Shown in pieces: positions 37,534-45,819 of a DNA stretch of 64,000 nt. The translations under genes were made by a program, and so were the position numbers. Each line of letters opens with the position of its first letter. Positions within the stretch are counted from its first letter, which is position 1. The notes below the pieces were generated by a model that ran no database searches, was not told the origin of the DNA, and saw only the letters and a program-made list of their open reading frames with translations. Origin of the DNA: Streptomyces sp. MST-110588 (GTDB taxonomy: Bacteria; Actinomycetota; Actinomycetes; Streptomycetales; Streptomycetaceae); the NCBI RefSeq assembly GCF_022695595.1, contig NZ_CP074380.1, positions 4,252,501-4,316,500 on the forward strand, in the 5' to 3' direction.

Positions 37534-38118
37534 TCAGTGGCGGCGGCTGTACGTCCGGACGAGTACGCCGTTGCTGAAGGAGCGGACCGACTCCAGCGCA
37601 TAGTCGGTGACCGCGAAGTCCGAGCCGAACATCGGCATGCCCGAGCCGTACACCTGCGGATAGGTCTTGATCACCAGCTCGTCGACCTCGTCGCGGAGCT
37701 GCCCCGCGAGCTGCGCGCCCCCGCAGAGCCAGATCCCCAGCCCGCCGTCCTCCGCCTTGAGTTCGCGGACCTTCGCGACGAGATCGCCGCTGATCAGCTC
37801 GACGTTCGGGTCGGGGGACTCGGTGAGCGACCGGGAGGCGACGTACTCCCGCATGTGCCCGTACGGGCTGGTGACGCCGATGTCCAGCCCCAACTGGTAG
37901 CTGCCCCGTCCCTGGATCACCGTGTCGAACCGCCGGTTCGCCAGGCCCTCGAAGCCCAGCGCCGCCCGGCCCTGGGCCGCGACGGTCTCCGGGTACTCCG
38001 CCCTCATGTAGTCCAGGTATTCCTCGTCCAGGAAGGAGAACATCGAGGAAGCGTCGCCGCTCGGGTCGCCGATGAAGCCGTCGATCGAGCAGGCGATGAA
38101 GTAGGTGAGCTTGCGCAA
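37534..38118 (-). CDS. Dihydrofolate-reductase-like (RibD C-terminal) protein
   Basis: A 194-residue protein of the DHFR/RibD-C fold: KLTYFIACSIDGFIG at the N-terminus, FDTVIQGRGSYQLG (nucleotide loop), and GIWLCGGAQLAGQL with VIKTYPQVYGSGMPMF. It probably reduces an unknown substrate with NADPH. The start is TTG at 38118 with GAGGATC upstream. The start codon lies inside a TTGCGCAA palindrome that recurs twice in the upstream region, suggesting autogenous or local control. Confidence 0.87.
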   Translation of the reverse strand: MRKLTYFIACSIDGFIGDPSGDASSMFSFLDEEYLDYMRAEYPETVAAQGRAALGFEGLANRRFDTVIQGRGSYQLGLDIGVTSPYGHMREYVASRSLTESPDPNVELISGDLVAKVRELKAEDGGLGIWLCGGAQLAGQLRDEVDELVIKTYPQVYGSGMPMFGSDFAVTDYALESVRSFSNGVLVRTYSRRH

Positions 38119-38166
38119 AGTCGATCCTCGGTTTCCGTAGGCGATGCGGATGGCCGCGCGCCACTG

Positions 38167-38222
38167 GGGCTTGCGCAACCACTCCGAACATAGTGCTTCA
38201 TGCGTAGTGGTTGCGCAAGCCC
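38167..38222. promoter_or_regulatory. 17-bp inverted repeat upstream of the DHFR-like gene
   Basis: GGGCTTGCGCAACCACT (38167-38183) and its exact reverse complement (38206-38222) flank 22 nt. Each arm contains the palindrome TTGCGCAA. It lies 49 nt before the DHFR-like start and downstream of nothing on the plus strand, so an operator or a terminator of the SDR transcript are both possible. Confidence 0.75.
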
Positions 38223-38308
38223 TTGGACGGGCTCCGGAGGCCGGCTCGGGAGAACCCCGGAAGAACCTCGCAAGAATCTCGGGAGGGCCGAGTTCGCCGG
38301 GACGGGGA

Positions 38309-39154
38309 TCAAAGGTCCCGGTGGACCTTGGTGTTGGATGCCTGGGCGCGCGGCCGTACGACCAGCAGGTCGATGTTGACGTGCGGGGGCCGGGTGACGG
38401 CCCAGCCGATCGTGTCGGCGACGTCCTCGGCGGTGAGCGGTTCGGCCACGCCCTCGTACACCTTGGCGGCCTTGGCCGTGTCGCCACGGAAGCGGGTGGT
38501 GGCGAACTCGTCCGTCTTGACCATGCCCGGGGCGATCTCGATGACGCGTACGGGCTGCCCGCACAGCTCCAGGCGGAGCGTCTGGGCGATGACGTGCGCG
38601 CCGTGCTTGGCGGCGACATAGCCACCGCCGCCCTCGTACGTGCCCAGGCCCGCGGTGGAGGACAGGACCAGGACCGTGCCGTCCCCGGAGGCGGTCAGGG
38701 CCGGGAGCAGGGCCTGCGTCATGTTGAGCGTGCCCAGCACGTTGACCTCGTACATCGCGCGCCAGTCGGCGGGGTCGCCGGTGGCGACCGGGTCGGCGCC
38801 CAGCGCGCCGCCGGCGTTGTTCACGAGCACCTTCACCGCGCCGCCGGTGCCCTCGGCCCCCTCAGCCCCTTCGGCCCCCTCAGACCTCTCGGCCCCCTCG
38901 GTTCCGAGGGAGGCGGCGAAGGCGTCCACGGCGGCGCGGTCGGTGACGTCGAGCGCGTAGGCCCGGGCGCCGGGCAGTTCGGCGGCCAGGGCCTCGATAC
39001 GGTCCTTGCGGCGAGCGGTGAGGACGACCCGGTAACCGGCTGCCGACAGCCGCCGCGCGGTCGCGGCACCGATGCCGCTGCTCGCGCCGGTGACCACCGC
39101 GACCGGCGCGTCCGGGGACAGGGGCTGGGGGAGAACGGCGTCGGACTCGGACAT
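38309..39154 (-). CDS. Short-chain dehydrogenase/reductase
   Basis: A 281-residue classical SDR. Cofactor motif TGASSGIG, NNAG in VLVNNAGGAL, catalytic Ser in VLSSTAG and Tyr/Lys in GYVAAKHG. An Ala/Glu/Gly tandem insert (EGAEGAEGAEG) lengthens the segment before the NNAG strand. Start at 39154 (MSESDAVLPQ) with AAGGAG upstream. It resembles YdfG/NADP-dependent 3-hydroxy-acid or polyol dehydrogenases; the substrate is unknown. Confidence 0.9.
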   Translation of the reverse strand: MSESDAVLPQPLSPDAPVAVVTGASSGIGAATARRLSAAGYRVVLTARRKDRIEALAAELPGARAYALDVTDRAAVDAFAASLGTEGAERSEGAEGAEGAEGTGGAVKVLVNNAGGALGADPVATGDPADWRAMYEVNVLGTLNMTQALLPALTASGDGTVLVLSSTAGLGTYEGGGGYVAAKHGAHVIAQTLRLELCGQPVRVIEIAPGMVKTDEFATTRFRGDTAKAAKVYEGVAEPLTAEDVADTIGWAVTRPPHVNIDLLVVRPRAQASNTKVHRDL

Positions 39155-39216
39155 GGCAGCACAACTCCTTGAGCGTGGCGGTCTGACGTACGAGGAACAA
39201 CGTACTGAACGTGGTG

Positions 39217-39552
39217 TCAGCGGCCCCGAGGGGCGTACATGATCAATGCCATGCCGGCGAGACAGACCAGGGCGCCGGCGACGTCCCAGCGGTCGGGCCG
39301 GTAGCCGTCGGCGACCATGCCCCAGGCCAGCGACCCGGCGACGAAGACACCGCCGTACGCCGCCAGGATCCGCCCGAAGTCCGCGTCCGGCTGGAGGGTG
39401 GCGACGAAGCCGTACGCGCCCAGGGCGAGCACCCCCGCGCCGATCCAGCCCCAGCCCCGGTGCTCGCGTACGCCCTGCCAGACGAGCCAGGCGCCGCCGA
39501 TCTCGAAGAGCGCGGCGAGGACGAAGAGGGTGACGGAGCGGATGATCGACAC
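39217..39552 (-). CDS. YnfA family (UPF0060) inner-membrane protein
   Basis: A 111-residue protein with four membrane helices ([69 protein letters not shown]) and the family signatures [12 protein letters not shown] and RILAAYGG. YnfA resembles small multidrug-resistance transporters. The ATG is at 39552, and the gene lies 62 nt upstream of the SDR on the same strand. Confidence 0.93.
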   Translation of the reverse strand: MSIIRSVTLFVLAALFEIGGAWLVWQGVREHRGWGWIGAGVLALGAYGFVATLQPDADFGRILAAYGGVFVAGSLAWGMVADGYRPDRWDVAGALVCLAGMALIMYAPRGR

Positions 39553-39941
39553 GGCCCCAGGCTATGTGCATCCCAAGAACGCACGCCGCAAGAACGCACG
39601 CCCCGACAAGGCACATCATGCGAACGCGCAATCCGACCACACACCACACGACCCCACACCACACGACCGCGCATCACGCGTCCCGTCCGTGAGGTGATTT
39701 CCCTCGTCGCCGGGAATCCACCACCCGTACCGCCAGGACGCGATTCACCGTTCGCACCACCCGGAACGGAAATGCCGAACAGCCTTGTGCTGCATGAAGG
39801 CTGAACCACTGGCTCAAAAAGGTACGGCGTCGCACCGGCCCCGTACGGCCCCCTTGTCAGGCTACTTAGGGTTGCCTAGATTCCCCTCCGACCGGGGGAG
39901 AACCGGCCCTAATCGAGCCGACACCAATTCAAGGGGCGCAC
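39553..39941. other. 389-bp divergent spacer between ynfA-like and GH18 genes
   Basis: No gene seen. The part near the ynfA-like gene (39575-39680) has short repeats (AAGAACGCACGCC twice; ACCACACGACC-type copies). The 80 bp before the GH18 gene are less GC-rich and end with AAGGGG before its ATG. Confidence 0.6.
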
Positions 39942-41600
39942 ATGGCGATTCAGGACCAGCGTGTGTACGCCGTGGCGGAATGGCAGCAGCAAGGGCAGTG
40001 GTATTCCGTCGTACGGGTCACGGTCAGCAATTACGGGCAGGAGCCGGTGGTCGACCCGGAGATTTCCTTCCGGGTGGACGCGGACCAGACCACCACGAAC
40101 AACTACGGTCTGGTGTGGACGCGCGACGGCGACCTCATCACCGGCCGTTTCGTCCCCGAGAAGCGGACGGTCCCGGCGGGCGGCTCGCAGAGCTTCACCC
40201 TGGGCATCAGCCGCTCCGCGCCCGGCTCGGGGCCGCTGCCGCGCGACTTCAAGGTCGACGGCGCCGACGCCGTGCCGCCGGAGGACAAGGAACCGCCGAG
40301 CGTGCCGACGAACCTGCGCGCCGAGGTCGTCGGCGCGACCCAGGCCACGGTGGCCTGGGATCCGTCCAGCGACAACGTTGCCGTGGCCGGCTACGACGTG
40401 CACCGTTCCGGTGACGTGCCGGTGGTACGGGTGACCGGCCCCTCGGTGCAACTGCGGATGCTCACGCCCAGCACCGACTACCGCGTACAGGTGGAGGCGG
40501 TGGATCTCGCCGGGAACCGCTCGGGCCTGTCCCAGCAACTCGACCTCACCACGACGGACCGGATTCCCGACGCCGGGCCGTGGGACGTCCCGCGTGCCCC
40601 GTACGTCGATTACATGGCCTGGCCCAACCCGCAGATCAGCCAGTACGCCGAGCAGTCCGGAATGGACGGCTTCATGCTCGGGTTCCTGGTCGCCAGCCCG
40701 TCGCGGAAACTGGCCTGGGGCGGTATCGCGGGCGAGGAATGGCAGGCCGACAAGAGCTCCCACGGAAAGACCGATATCGCGGCGTTCCGGGCCGCCGGCG
40801 GAAAGGTGGTGTTCTCCTTCGGCGGCGCTTCCGGTGAGCCGATCGAGGCCGTCGAGGAGAGCGTCCAGAAGATCATCGCCGAATACGAAGGGGTCATCGC
40901 CAACTACCAGTTGACGCACCTCGATTTCGACTTCGAGGGCGCGTTCGTGTCGAACCGTGAAGCCCATCTGCGGCACACGGCGGCAATAGCGCACATTCTC
41001 ACCAGCCACCCCAGGCTCAAGGTCTCCTACACGCTCCCGGCCGACGCCCAGCTCACCGAGGGCTCGGCGGGCTTCAGCCCGCACGGCCTCCAGCTCCTCC
41101 AGACCATCGCCGAGGCGGGCATCGAACCCGGCCTGATCAACGGCATGCTGATGGAGTTCGGCCAGGGCGCCCCGCCGGACGCGGGCGAGTGCACGATCAT
41201 CGGCCTCAAGGCGATGCACGCGCAGGTCTCCACGCTGTGGCCGAACTGGTCCTCCGAGAAGGTCTGGCAGCGCCTGGGCGCCTGTCCGATGTTCGGGTAC
41301 CACATCAACGGCAGGTGCTTCACGCTGGAGGACATGCGGGAGCTGGTCGAGTTCGCCCACGAGCACAAGCTGGGCGCGCTCACCGGCTGGGACGCCACCC
41401 GCGACCACAACCAGAACAACCCCGACGTGGTGCCGCGCTGCGAGATCGGCTCGGGCTGCAAGGACCTGTACCGCTGCACCTGCGTCGACCAGCACCCGTT
41501 CGACTTCTGCAAGATCATCTCGCTCTACAAGAACGGGGCCGGCACGCGGAGCGGCGGGAGCGGCGGCGGAAGCGTCGGCGGCAGCCTCGGCGGCCGGTAA
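39942..41600 (+). CDS. GH18-like chitinase-family protein with CBM-like and fibronectin III domains, no signal peptide
   Basis: A 552-residue modular protein. Residues 1-105 look like a carbohydrate-binding beta-sandwich (VRVTVSNYGQEPV, NNYGLVWTRDGDLITGRF). Residues 118-205 form a fibronectin type III domain (PPSVPTNLRAEVVGATQATV). Residues 215-520 resemble a GH18 TIM barrel with the catalytic motif THLDFDFEG (acid Glu332). A cysteine-rich end (CEIGSGC, YRCTCVDQHPFDFC) and a Gly/Ser tail close the protein. Unlike secreted Streptomyces chitinases it begins MAIQDQRVYAVAEW with no hydrophobic segment. AAGGGG precedes the ATG, and no upstream in-frame extension was seen. Confidence 0.82.
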   Translation: MAIQDQRVYAVAEWQQQGQWYSVVRVTVSNYGQEPVVDPEISFRVDADQTTTNNYGLVWTRDGDLITGRFVPEKRTVPAGGSQSFTLGISRSAPGSGPLPRDFKVDGADAVPPEDKEPPSVPTNLRAEVVGATQATVAWDPSSDNVAVAGYDVHRSGDVPVVRVTGPSVQLRMLTPSTDYRVQVEAVDLAGNRSGLSQQLDLTTTDRIPDAGPWDVPRAPYVDYMAWPNPQISQYAEQSGMDGFMLGFLVASPSRKLAWGGIAGEEWQADKSSHGKTDIAAFRAAGGKVVFSFGGASGEPIEAVEESVQKIIAEYEGVIANYQLTHLDFDFEGAFVSNREAHLRHTAAIAHILTSHPRLKVSYTLPADAQLTEGSAGFSPHGLQLLQTIAEAGIEPGLINGMLMEFGQGAPPDAGECTIIGLKAMHAQVSTLWPNWSSEKVWQRLGACPMFGYHINGRCFTLEDMRELVEFAHEHKLGALTGWDATRDHNQNNPDVVPRCEIGSGCKDLYRCTCVDQHPFDFCKIISLYKNGAGTRSGGSGGGSVGGSLGGR

Positions 41601-43468
41601 CCCTTCCGTTCCCCGCCCGCCGCCGGACCGTCCGACGCGCCCGGACCGGGGACGCCGGGTGCGCCGGACGGACCGCGAGCCCGTTCCCCGTTCATGGCCG
41701 GGGGACGGGCTCGCCTCGCGCTGTTCGACCGGTAGCGAGGCAGCGGGCCCGTACCCGTCCGCTTCAGCCGACGCCCGCCTCGGACCCGGCGCCGCCCGTC
41801 CAGTGGACGAGTGCCGTGCGCAGCGCGTCGGCGCGCGCGGCCGGGTCGGTCTCGTCCGTCGCCCACGCGATGTAACCGTCCGGCCGTACGAGGAGTGCGG
41901 TACGCCGACTGCTCGCCCAGGAGGCCCGTACGACCCGGCCGCCGCGGTGCTGCTGTCCGCGCCCGGCCCGTCGTCGGCGGTCCCCCGCCCCTCGGTCGCC
42001 CCGTCGTCGGCGGTCCCCTGCCCCCGGCCGTCCCGTCGTCGGCGGGCGTGATCAGGACGAACGCGCCGTCGCGCAGCGCCTCGTACAGCCGGGTCCCGTC
42101 GGCCAGCCGTACGTCCGGGGCGCGCTTCCCCGCCAGCGGGTGGGCGCCGCGCCCGGCTTCGTACGCGATGCCGACGCCGGAGACCGACAGCGCCGCACGC
42201 CGCGCCAGCGGGCCCAGCCGGCCAACCAGGGGAGCCACCAAGGCGCGGGTGGCCCGCATCGTCCAGGAGCGCGTGATCCCCAGCCGGACGAGGGCGCCGC
42301 TGCTGCGCAGCACCATGCGGCCCACCGGGTGACGCTCCGTGTGATACGTGTCCAGCAGGCTGTCGGGCGCCCGGCCGCCCAGTACGGCGGCGAGCTTCCA
42401 GCTCAGGTTGGCGGCGTCCTGGAGGCCGGTGTTCATGCCCTGGCCGCCGGCCGGGGAGTGGACGTGCGCGGCATCCCCGGCCAGGAAGGCCCGTCCGACG
42501 CGGTACCGCGGGACCTGGCGCTCGTCGCTGTGGAAGCGCGAGGTCCAGCGGGCGTCGTGCATGCCGTAGTCGGTGCCCAGGGCGCGCCGGGTGAACTCCC
42601 GTACCTCTTCGAGGTCTACGGGCGTGTCCTCCGCGATCCTGCGGCGCCGGTCCAGGCCGATGACGCGGTACCAGCCGTCGCCGAAGGAGCCGATGAGCGC
42701 GAAGGCGTCCCGGGTGGCGTTGGCCGTCAGCGGCGACTCCGGCTCCTGGGCGAGCCGTACGTCGGCCAGGACGACGGAGCGGATGACGGGCCGGCCGGGG
42801 AAGGGCAGGCCGAGGGACTTGCGGACGGTGCTGTGGACGCCGTCGGTGCCTACGAGATAGGCCGCGCGGTAGGTGTGACTCGTACGGACATCGGTGTCCC
42901 CGTCGGTTCCGCCGGTCTCACTGGCCCCGCCGGCCTCGCTGTTCCCACCGGCTCCCGCATCGCCCTGTCCGTTCCCTCCGGTGTCCCGTCCGGTGTGCCG
43001 TACGTGGACCTCGATGCCGTGCGCGTCCTGTTCCAGTCCGGTCACCTCGCTGCCGTAACGGAAGACGACACCGGCCTTCCGCGCCCGCCGCTCCAGCAGG
43101 CGTTCGACCTCGTACTGCGGGATGACCAGGACGAACGGGAAGCGGCTCGGCAGCCGGGAGGGGTCCAGCCGGGCGCCGTTGAAGAGCTGGAGGCCGGTGA
43201 TCGGGTTGCCGGCCGCGACCAGCTCGTCGGCCAGGTCGCGCGCGTCGAACTGTTCGAGGGTGCGGGCGTGGACGACCAGGGCGCGGGTGAGGTTGCTGAT
43301 TCCGGGGGCGCGGCGCTCCAGCAGGGTCACGCGGAGGCCGGCGGTGGCCAGGTCCCCGGCGAGCAGCAGGCCGGTGGGGCCCGCACCCACGACGATCACG
43401 TCGCTGTCGGCGTCGGTGTTCTCCCGGATGGTGGGGGTGGTGGGGATGGTGCTGGGCTCGCGGTGCAT
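41525..43468 (-). CDS. FAD-dependent aromatic monooxygenase, C-terminus frameshifted
   Basis: A flavoprotein hydroxylase of the PHBH/MhpA type. FAD motif VIVVGAGPTGLLLA, DG motif YLVGTDGVHSTVRKS and GD motif FLAGDAAHVHSPAGGQGMN are intact. Start at 43468 (MHREPSTIP), directly after AGGAGG. After FVLITPADDG the frame leaves the family sequence, runs through Arg/Pro-rich residues and stops at 41525 inside the convergent GH18 gene. The proper C-terminus is found in another frame ending at 41764. The break lies in repeats at 41967-42045. The flavin and substrate domains are complete, so residual activity is possible. It is divergent from a TetR regulator. Confidence 0.8.
   Translation of the reverse strand: MHREPSTIPTTPTIRENTDADSDVIVVGAGPTGLLLAGDLATAGLRVTLLERRAPGISNLTRALVVHARTLEQFDARDLADELVAAGNPITGLQLFNGARLDPSRLPSRFPFVLVIPQYEVERLLERRARKAGVVFRYGSEVTGLEQDAHGIEVHVRHTGRDTGGNGQGDAGAGGNSEAGGASETGGTDGDTDVRTSHTYRAAYLVGTDGVHSTVRKSLGLPFPGRPVIRSVVLADVRLAQEPESPLTANATRDAFALIGSFGDGWYRVIGLDRRRRIAEDTPVDLEEVREFTRRALGTDYGMHDARWTSRFHSDERQVPRYRVGRAFLAGDAAHVHSPAGGQGMNTGLQDAANLSWKLAAVLGGRAPDSLLDTYHTERHPVGRMVLRSSGALVRLGITRSWTMRATRALVAPLVGRLGPLARRAALSVSGVGIAYEAGRGAHPLAGKRAPDVRLADGTRLYEALRDGAFVLITPADDGTAGGRGPPTTGRPRGGGPPTTGRARTAAPRRPGRTGLLGEQSAYRTPRTAGRLHRVGDGRDRPGRARRRAAHGTRPLDGRRRVRGGRRLKRTGTGPLPRYRSNSARRARPPAMNGERARGPSGAPGVPGPGASDGPAAGGERKGYRPPRLPPTLPPPLPPLRVPAPFL
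41764..41930 (-). pseudogene. Out-of-frame C-terminal segment of the FAD monooxygenase
   Basis: In the frame ending at 41764 the minus strand reads VVRASWASSRRTALLVRPDG, then YIAWATDETDPAARADALRT, the conserved end of this monooxygenase family. This frame is closed upstream by a TGA at 42052-42054, so the shift lies between about 42051 and 41930. A net +1 or -2 nt change would restore it. Confidence 0.75.
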
Positions 43469-43483
43469 GTCCGCCTCCTGTGC

Positions 43484-43578
43484 CAACACTTGTAGGTCAA
43501 CAATCGTTGGTCAACGCTTGTTGGCAACGGTAGGACCGTCATGCTGGCGTGTCAACACGTGTTGGCCTACAGTCGTTG
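43484..43578. promoter_or_regulatory. Five CAAC-N4-GTTG operator-like sites between monooxygenase and TetR genes
   Basis: Palindromic 12-mers at 43484 (CAACACTTGTAG), 43498 (CAACAATCGTTG), 43512 (CAACGCTTGTTG), 43553 (CAACACGTGTTG, perfect) and 43567 (CTACAGTCGTTG). Within each group the starts are exactly 14 bp apart. They fill the 112-bp divergent region, as expected for a TetR-type repressor controlling itself and the monooxygenase. Confidence 0.75.
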
Positions 43579-43580
43579 GC

Positions 43581-44180
43581 ATGGTCGACACCTCCCCCTC
43601 CGGCCCCACGGCCCCCGTACCCGGCCGGCCGCGCCGTTCCGACGCGACCCGGGCGGCGATCCTGACCGCCGCCCGCGACCGCTTCGCCGCCGACGGCTAC
43701 GAGCGCGCCACGATCCGTGCCATCGCCAAGGACGCGGGCATCGACCCGTCCATGGTCATGCGCTACTACGGCAACAAGGAGGGCCTGTTCGCGGCGGCCA
43801 CGGAGATCGACATCCAGGTGCCGGACCTGACCGGCGTTCCGCGCGAGGAGGTCGGCGCCCGCCTCGTACGCCACTTCCTGGAACGCTGGGAGATCGATGA
43901 GCGGCTGACGGGGATGATGCGCGTCGGCGTCACCAACGAGGCGGGCGCGGACCGTATGCGGTCGGTCTTCGCGGAGCAGCTCCGGCCGGTCCTCGCCACC
44001 GTCTGCCCCGTGCCGCAGGAGGTGGACACCCGTGCGGCGCTCGTCGCCTCCCAGGTCCTGGGCATGGCGCTGTGCCGGTACGTGCTGCGGCTGCCGCCCG
44101 CCGCGGAACTCACCCGCGAGGAGGTCATCGCCTGGCTCGCCCCCACGGTCCAGCGCTATCTGACGGCGGAACAGCCCTGA
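43581..44180 (+). CDS. TetR-family transcriptional regulator
   Basis: A 199-residue TetR regulator. The helix-turn-helix covers residues ~20-65 (RAAILTAARDRFAADGYERA, IRAIAKDAGIDPSMVMRYYG); the C-terminal ligand domain ends in ALCRYVLRLPPAAELTREEV, a TetR_C family seen with oxygenase and efflux genes. ATG at 43581 follows the last operator copy by two bases, so its promoter is embedded in the repeats. It probably represses the divergent FAD monooxygenase and itself, relieved by an aromatic ligand (inference). Confidence 0.92.
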   Translation: MVDTSPSGPTAPVPGRPRRSDATRAAILTAARDRFAADGYERATIRAIAKDAGIDPSMVMRYYGNKEGLFAAATEIDIQVPDLTGVPREEVGARLVRHFLERWEIDERLTGMMRVGVTNEAGADRMRSVFAEQLRPVLATVCPVPQEVDTRAALVASQVLGMALCRYVLRLPPAAELTREEVIAWLAPTVQRYLTAEQP

Positions 44181-44292
44181 GATAACAGCCCTGAGAACGT
44201 CCCGACAGCGGTACGTTCGATGTGTCCGGAGGCAAATGAAGGCGGGTGCGGACAGAAGGAACGGAAGCAGCGGAAGCAACGGAAGGACGGGC

Positions 44293-44808
44293 ATGCGCGA
44301 CGACACTTCCCGGTACGACGGCACTTCCCCCGATCCCGAGGCGCTGGCCGCCTTCTACGGCCTGGAGCCGCTGCCCGCGGAAGGCGGCCGTTTCCGCAGT
44401 ACGTGGACGGGCCCGCAGCGCCCCGACGGCCGCCCCGAAGGAACCGCGATCATCGTCCTGCTGACCGACGCGCCGGACGACTTCTCCGCCCTGCATCGGC
44501 TGCCCACCGACGAGGTCTGGCACCACTACCTCGGCGATCCGCTCACCCTGCTCCTCCTGGCCGAGGACGGCACCTCCCGTACGGTCGTCCTGGGGCCGGA
44601 CGTCCTGGGCGGCCAGCACGTCCAGTTCACGGTGCCCGCGGGCACCTGGATGGGCGCGGAGGTGGCCCCCGGCGGCGCGTGGACGCTCTTCGGTACGACC
44701 ATGGCGCCCGGATTCACCTTCGACGGATACGAACACGGGGACGCCGCCGCGCTGACGGCGCGCTACCCCCAGGAGGCAGCGCGCATCGCCGCGCTGACCC
44801 GCCCATGA
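44293..44808 (+). CDS. Cupin domain protein (DUF985 / cupin_5)
   Basis: A 171-residue cupin with FRSTWTGPQRP, SALHRLPTDEVWHHYLGDPL, VQFTVPAGTWMGAEV and WTLFGTTMAPGFTFDGYE, the DUF985 pattern. The small beta-barrel probably binds a sugar-like ligand or metal; homologues act as epimerase-like or unknown proteins. Start at 44293 (MRDDTSRYDG) with GGAAGGA upstream. The stop overlaps the downstream SDR start (ATGA), so they are co-translated. Confidence 0.87.
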   Translation: MRDDTSRYDGTSPDPEALAAFYGLEPLPAEGGRFRSTWTGPQRPDGRPEGTAIIVLLTDAPDDFSALHRLPTDEVWHHYLGDPLTLLLLAEDGTSRTVVLGPDVLGGQHVQFTVPAGTWMGAEVAPGGAWTLFGTTMAPGFTFDGYEHGDAAALTARYPQEAARIAALTRP

Positions 44809-45674
44809 CCCCCGCGTCCCCGGATCCCGTCTCCCCGGGCCCCGTCTCCCCGGACCCCGCTTCCCCGGACCCAGTCTCCTCGGACCCCGCTCCCGAGCCG
44901 GGGCCACCCTCCCTTCCCTCCCTTGCGGGGCAGGTCGCCCTGGTCACCGGCGCGGGCGGCACCATCGGCCGGGGGATCGCGCTGCGCTTCGCCGCCGCGG
45001 GCGCCGCCGTCGTGGCCCATTACCGTACGAACGCCACCGCCGCCCGCGAACTCGTCGCGCACATCGAGAAGCGGGGCGGCAGCGCACTCGCCCTGGCGGC
45101 CGACCTGTCCGACGAGGAGGAGTGCCACCACCTGGTGCGGGCGGCGGCAGACTGGCGCGGCCGGCTGACGGCACTGGTGAACAACGCGGGCGTCCAGCCG
45201 ACACAGGACCTGGCGTCCATGAGCGCGGCGGACTGGCGCGCGGTCGCGGACGTCAACGTGCTGAGCACCTTCGCCTGCACCCAGGCCGCCGCAGCCGTGA
45301 TGCGTACGGGCGGTGGCGGCGGCACGATCACCCATATCGCCTCGATCGAGGCCGACCGGCCCGCCGCCGCGCACGCCCACTACTGCGCGTCCAAAGCGGC
45401 CGTCGTGATGCACGCCCGCTCGGCGGCCCTGGAGTACGGCCCGTACGGCATCCGGGTCAACGCGGTCTCACCCGGTCTGATCGCCCGCGACGGCCTGGAG
45501 GAGGACTGGCCCGACGGCGTACGTCGCTGGACGCGCGCGGCACCCACCGGCCGGCTGGGCCGACCCGAGGAGATCGGTGACGCCTGCGTCTTCCTCGCCT
45601 CGTCCATGGCCACCTGGATCACCGGTCACAACCTCACCGTGGACGGCGGCATCTCCGCCCGCCCTACGTGGTGA
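44805..45674 (+). CDS. SDR-family oxidoreductase
   Basis: A 289-residue SDR. The N-terminal 40 residues are a Pro-Asp-Pro/Ser tandem repeat (DPVSPGPVSPDPASPDPVS) with the underlying 15-bp DNA repeat. The enzyme follows: VALVTGAGGTIGRGIA, LVNNAGVQP, ITHIASIEAD, YCASKAAV and WITGHNLTVDGG. It resembles 3-oxoacyl-ACP reductase/glucose-dehydrogenase-like SDRs. Translation is coupled to the cupin gene. Confidence 0.9.
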   Translation: MTPASPDPVSPGPVSPDPASPDPVSSDPAPEPGPPSLPSLAGQVALVTGAGGTIGRGIALRFAAAGAAVVAHYRTNATAARELVAHIEKRGGSALALAADLSDEEECHHLVRAAADWRGRLTALVNNAGVQPTQDLASMSAADWRAVADVNVLSTFACTQAAAAVMRTGGGGGTITHIASIEADRPAAAHAHYCASKAAVVMHARSAALEYGPYGIRVNAVSPGLIARDGLEEDWPDGVRRWTRAAPTGRLGRPEEIGDACVFLASSMATWITGHNLTVDGGISARPTW

Positions 45675-45723
45675 CGCGCCGCTGATCGGCCACGTACCGG
45701 GTCCCGGCCGGCCCTGACGCGGT

Positions 45724-45783
45724 CGGCCCGATCAGCACGGCGGCCCGATCAGCACGGCGGCACGGCCGGCCCGATCAGAGCAG
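45724..45783. repeat. 17-bp tandem repeat downstream of the SDR
   Basis: CGGCCCGATCAGCACGG occurs twice in tandem (45724-45757), with a third partial copy at 45767-45783. Confidence 0.85.
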
Positions 45784-45819
45784 CCGGCACGGTCGGCGCG
45801 GCCGGTGTGATCGGCGCGC

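Noticed and set aside
41525..41763. Long Arg/Pro-rich C-terminal extension of the FAD monooxygenase as a new domain
   Set aside because: It is the product of a frameshift; the conserved C-terminus exists in another frame, and the extension overlaps the GH18 gene.
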